Source of the DNA: Lapidilactobacillus achengensis
Lineage (GTDB): Bacteria; Bacillota; Bacilli; Lactobacillales; Lactobacillaceae
Reading direction: 5' to 3'
Assembly (NCBI RefSeq): GCF_003946655.1
Contig: NZ_RHOV01000004.1
Location: 113,577 to 177,576, forward strand
DNA: 64,000 bases
A model generated the notes under the pieces. That model saw only the letters and a list, made by a program, of their open reading frames with translations. It was not told where the DNA came from and ran no database searches. Shown here piece by piece: positions 62,290-64,000 of the stretch (its first letter is position 1; each line of letters begins with the position of its first letter). A program made the translations under genes and the position numbers.

Positions 62290-63792
62290 ATGGCAGAAAC
62301 AAATTTGATCCCCGCTTTTCTAAACTGGGTCCTCAAATATAATTCACAGTACCAAGACCTAGATCGGGTTTATTTGCAGAACCATATTTTGACCTTGGTT
62401 GGTGGCACTGATCCGCAACAGGTCGTGGGCGACGCGGCCGATGAACCGATTGCGTTGGCCAACGGTTTGGTTGATTTCGCGATCAAACGCGGCGCGATCG
62501 GGACGACTTTGCCCGAACGGGATATTCTGGTCGCGCAACTGATGGATTTCCTGACGCCACTGCCTAGCGCGGTCAATCAGCGCTTCTGGCAGCTGCACGA
62601 ACAACAGTCAGCGACGGCGGCGACGCAGTATTTCTATCAACTGTCGACCATCAACGACTATGTCAAAACCGCGCAGATCGCTAAGAACATCAAGTATACC
62701 GTCGCGACCGAGTATGGCGATCTGGAGATCACGATCAACTTGTCGAAGCCGGAGAAAGATCCCAAGGCCATCGCCGCCGCTGCCAAAATGGCGCCGGCAA
62801 CCTATCCCGCCTGTCAATTATGTTTGGAAAACGAGGGTTATCTGGGGCGGTTAGATTACCCAGCGCGCAGCAATCATCGGGTCATTCGCTTCGATATGGC
62901 GGGCAAAACCTGGGGCTTCCAGTATTCGCCTTACGCCTATTTCAATGAACATTGCATTTTCTTGGATGGGAAACACGAGCCGATGCATATTTCTCGGCAA
63001 ACCTTCGCTAACTTGTTCTCGATCATTTCGTTATTCCCCCATTATTTCGCAGGGAGTAATGCGGATCTACCGATCGTCGGTGGGTCGATGTTGAGCCACG
63101 AACATTATCAAGGCGGGCGCCACAGTTTCGCCATGGCGCAGGCGCCGGTGGAGCGCTCATTTATTTGGCCGGAGTTTCCCGATGTTGATTTCGGTGTGGT
63201 CAAGTGGCCGATGTCGGTCTTGCGTCTTTCAGGAAAGAATCAGGCCAGTCTGATCAACGCTGCCAGCGCGATTTTGGCGGCTTGGCGGCAGTATTCTGAT
63301 CCGAGCCAGGAAATCAAGGCGCATGACGCGGATGGCACGCAGCACCACACCATCACCCCAATCGCCCGGCAAACCAAGGATGGCGCTTACCAACTGGATC
63401 TGGTGTTGCGGGACAATCAAACTTCCGCGCAATATCCCGATGGTATTTTCCATCCCCATCAAGATGTGCAACACATCAAACGGGAAAATATCGGCTTGAT
63501 CGAAGTGATGGGACTGGCAATCCTGCCGGCGCGCTTATTAACAGAATTGCAAGAAGTGCAGCGTTATCTGCTGGGACAGACCAACGAAATCGCCGCTTAC
63601 CACCAGGCTTGGGCGGATGAGCTCCAAGCCAAATATGGTGATGATCTGACTGCCGACAACGTGGAACAAATCGTGCGCACAGAAGTTGGCCGCGTGTTCG
63701 CGCGCGTGCTGGCCGATGCCGGGGTCTTCAAGCGCACCACCAGTGGCCAAGCCGCTTTCGACCAGTTTATCCAGAGCGTGATCAGTCAATAG
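62290..63792 (+). CDS. galT: UDP-glucose-hexose-1-phosphate uridylyltransferase, class II
   Basis: Transferase of the Leloir pathway (500 aa), of the firmicute-type class II, recognised by SMLSHEHYQGGRHSFAM in place of the HPH motif of class I. The N-terminus AETNLIPAFLNWVLKYNSQY fits known starts, so ATG 62290 is preferred over the GTG at 62218; GGGAG precedes it. The 73 bases between galK and this start belong to the spacer. It completes the galactose pathway, giving glucose-1-phosphate and UDP-galactose. Confidence 0.95.
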   Translation: MAETNLIPAFLNWVLKYNSQYQDLDRVYLQNHILTLVGGTDPQQVVGDAADEPIALANGLVDFAIKRGAIGTTLPERDILVAQLMDFLTPLPSAVNQRFWQLHEQQSATAATQYFYQLSTINDYVKTAQIAKNIKYTVATEYGDLEITINLSKPEKDPKAIAAAAKMAPATYPACQLCLENEGYLGRLDYPARSNHRVIRFDMAGKTWGFQYSPYAYFNEHCIFLDGKHEPMHISRQTFANLFSIISLFPHYFAGSNADLPIVGGSMLSHEHYQGGRHSFAMAQAPVERSFIWPEFPDVDFGVVKWPMSVLRLSGKNQASLINAASAILAAWRQYSDPSQEIKAHDADGTQHHTITPIARQTKDGAYQLDLVLRDNQTSAQYPDGIFHPHQDVQHIKRENIGLIEVMGLAILPARLLTELQEVQRYLLGQTNEIAAYHQAWADELQAKYGDDLTADNVEQIVRTEVGRVFARVLADAGVFKRTTSGQAAFDQFIQSVISQ

Positions 63793-63854
63793 ATTAGAGA
63801 AAATGCAAGAACTCAATAAGTGTACACAAAAACCCACAACGCGTGGAAATCTGG

Positions 63855-63926
63855 CTCTTTGTCAACTGGTGTTGAAAGATAGTTTTTATTCTTCGAGGAT
63901 TTCTCAGTAATGAGGAATCTTTTTGT
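63855..63926 (+). repeat. Repeat C, copy 2
   Basis: Begins GGCTCTTTGTCAACTGG and continues almost as at 47137-47208. The hairpin GATTTCTC/GAGGAATC followed by TTTTT could end the gal transcript. No transposase is attached. Confidence 0.7.
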
Positions 63927-64000
63927 TGTTGTATCGATTAGTTGAATGTGATCAGTGCGAGCATCACTTTATTTGAATTGAGTGTAACCTAAATAAACAT

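Overview
The window looks like a chromosomal segment of a member of the Lactobacillaceae. The evidence is nine WxL-type cell-surface proteins with DUF916/DUF3324 partners, a single-enzyme phosphoketolase, a class II (HEH-type) galactose-1-phosphate uridylyltransferase, firmicute-type glycerol kinase, cre-like boxes and strong AGGAGG-type ribosome binding sites. Most genes are fairly GC-rich; the stretch from about 37.0 to 46.0 kb is clearly AT-rich by eye. I cannot name the genus from sequence reading alone. I saw no tRNA, rRNA, CRISPR array or complete insertion sequence.

Layout. 1-12.4 kb: the end of an AraC-type response regulator, then an alpha-mannoside catabolic cluster (GH92, a GntR/LacI-type regulator, GH125, GH38, a ROK sugar kinase). 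All three mannosidases lack signal peptides, so they should act inside the cell on imported mannosyl-oligosaccharides. 12.9-17.2 kb: a three-gene WxL surface operon. 17.5-24.3 kb: glycerol kinase, a histidine phosphatase, a GntR/UTRA regulator and phosphoketolase. 24.6-28.5 kb: a BcsA-like GT2 with a complete c-di-GMP PilZ signature, followed by a polytopic membrane protein. 28.8-30.4 kb: an ImmA/IrrE plus DUF4411 pair resembling a toxin-antitoxin module. 30.7-33.8 kb: acyl-CoA dehydrogenase with EtfBA. 34.2-36.9 kb: LysR regulator, YeiH-type exporter, ribulose-phosphate epimerase. 37.0-46.0 kb: an AT-rich island with a 2HCT carboxylate carrier, a sugar-type ABC importer without an ATPase, two different ADP-ribosylglycohydrolase-fold enzymes and a LacI regulator, running into a GC-rich ribokinase. 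47.3-58.3 kb: a large minus-strand WxL (csc-like) region. 58.6-63.8 kb: galR divergent from galE-galK-galT.

Three things stand out. First, a dispersed, highly structured repeat family (about 0.8-1.1 kb per locus, three loci) made of two cores in opposite orientation; the stems differ between copies yet stay paired, and reading frames inside it look like shadows. Second, a smaller hairpin repeat of about 127 bp (a three-unit array and an inverted two-unit array) with the same compensatory behaviour; one array supplies the last codons of the lysR gene. Third, the AT-rich island, which reads as an undescribed import-and-hydrolysis route for a ribosylated compound feeding ribokinase. Function there is inference; the gene content and operators are visible.
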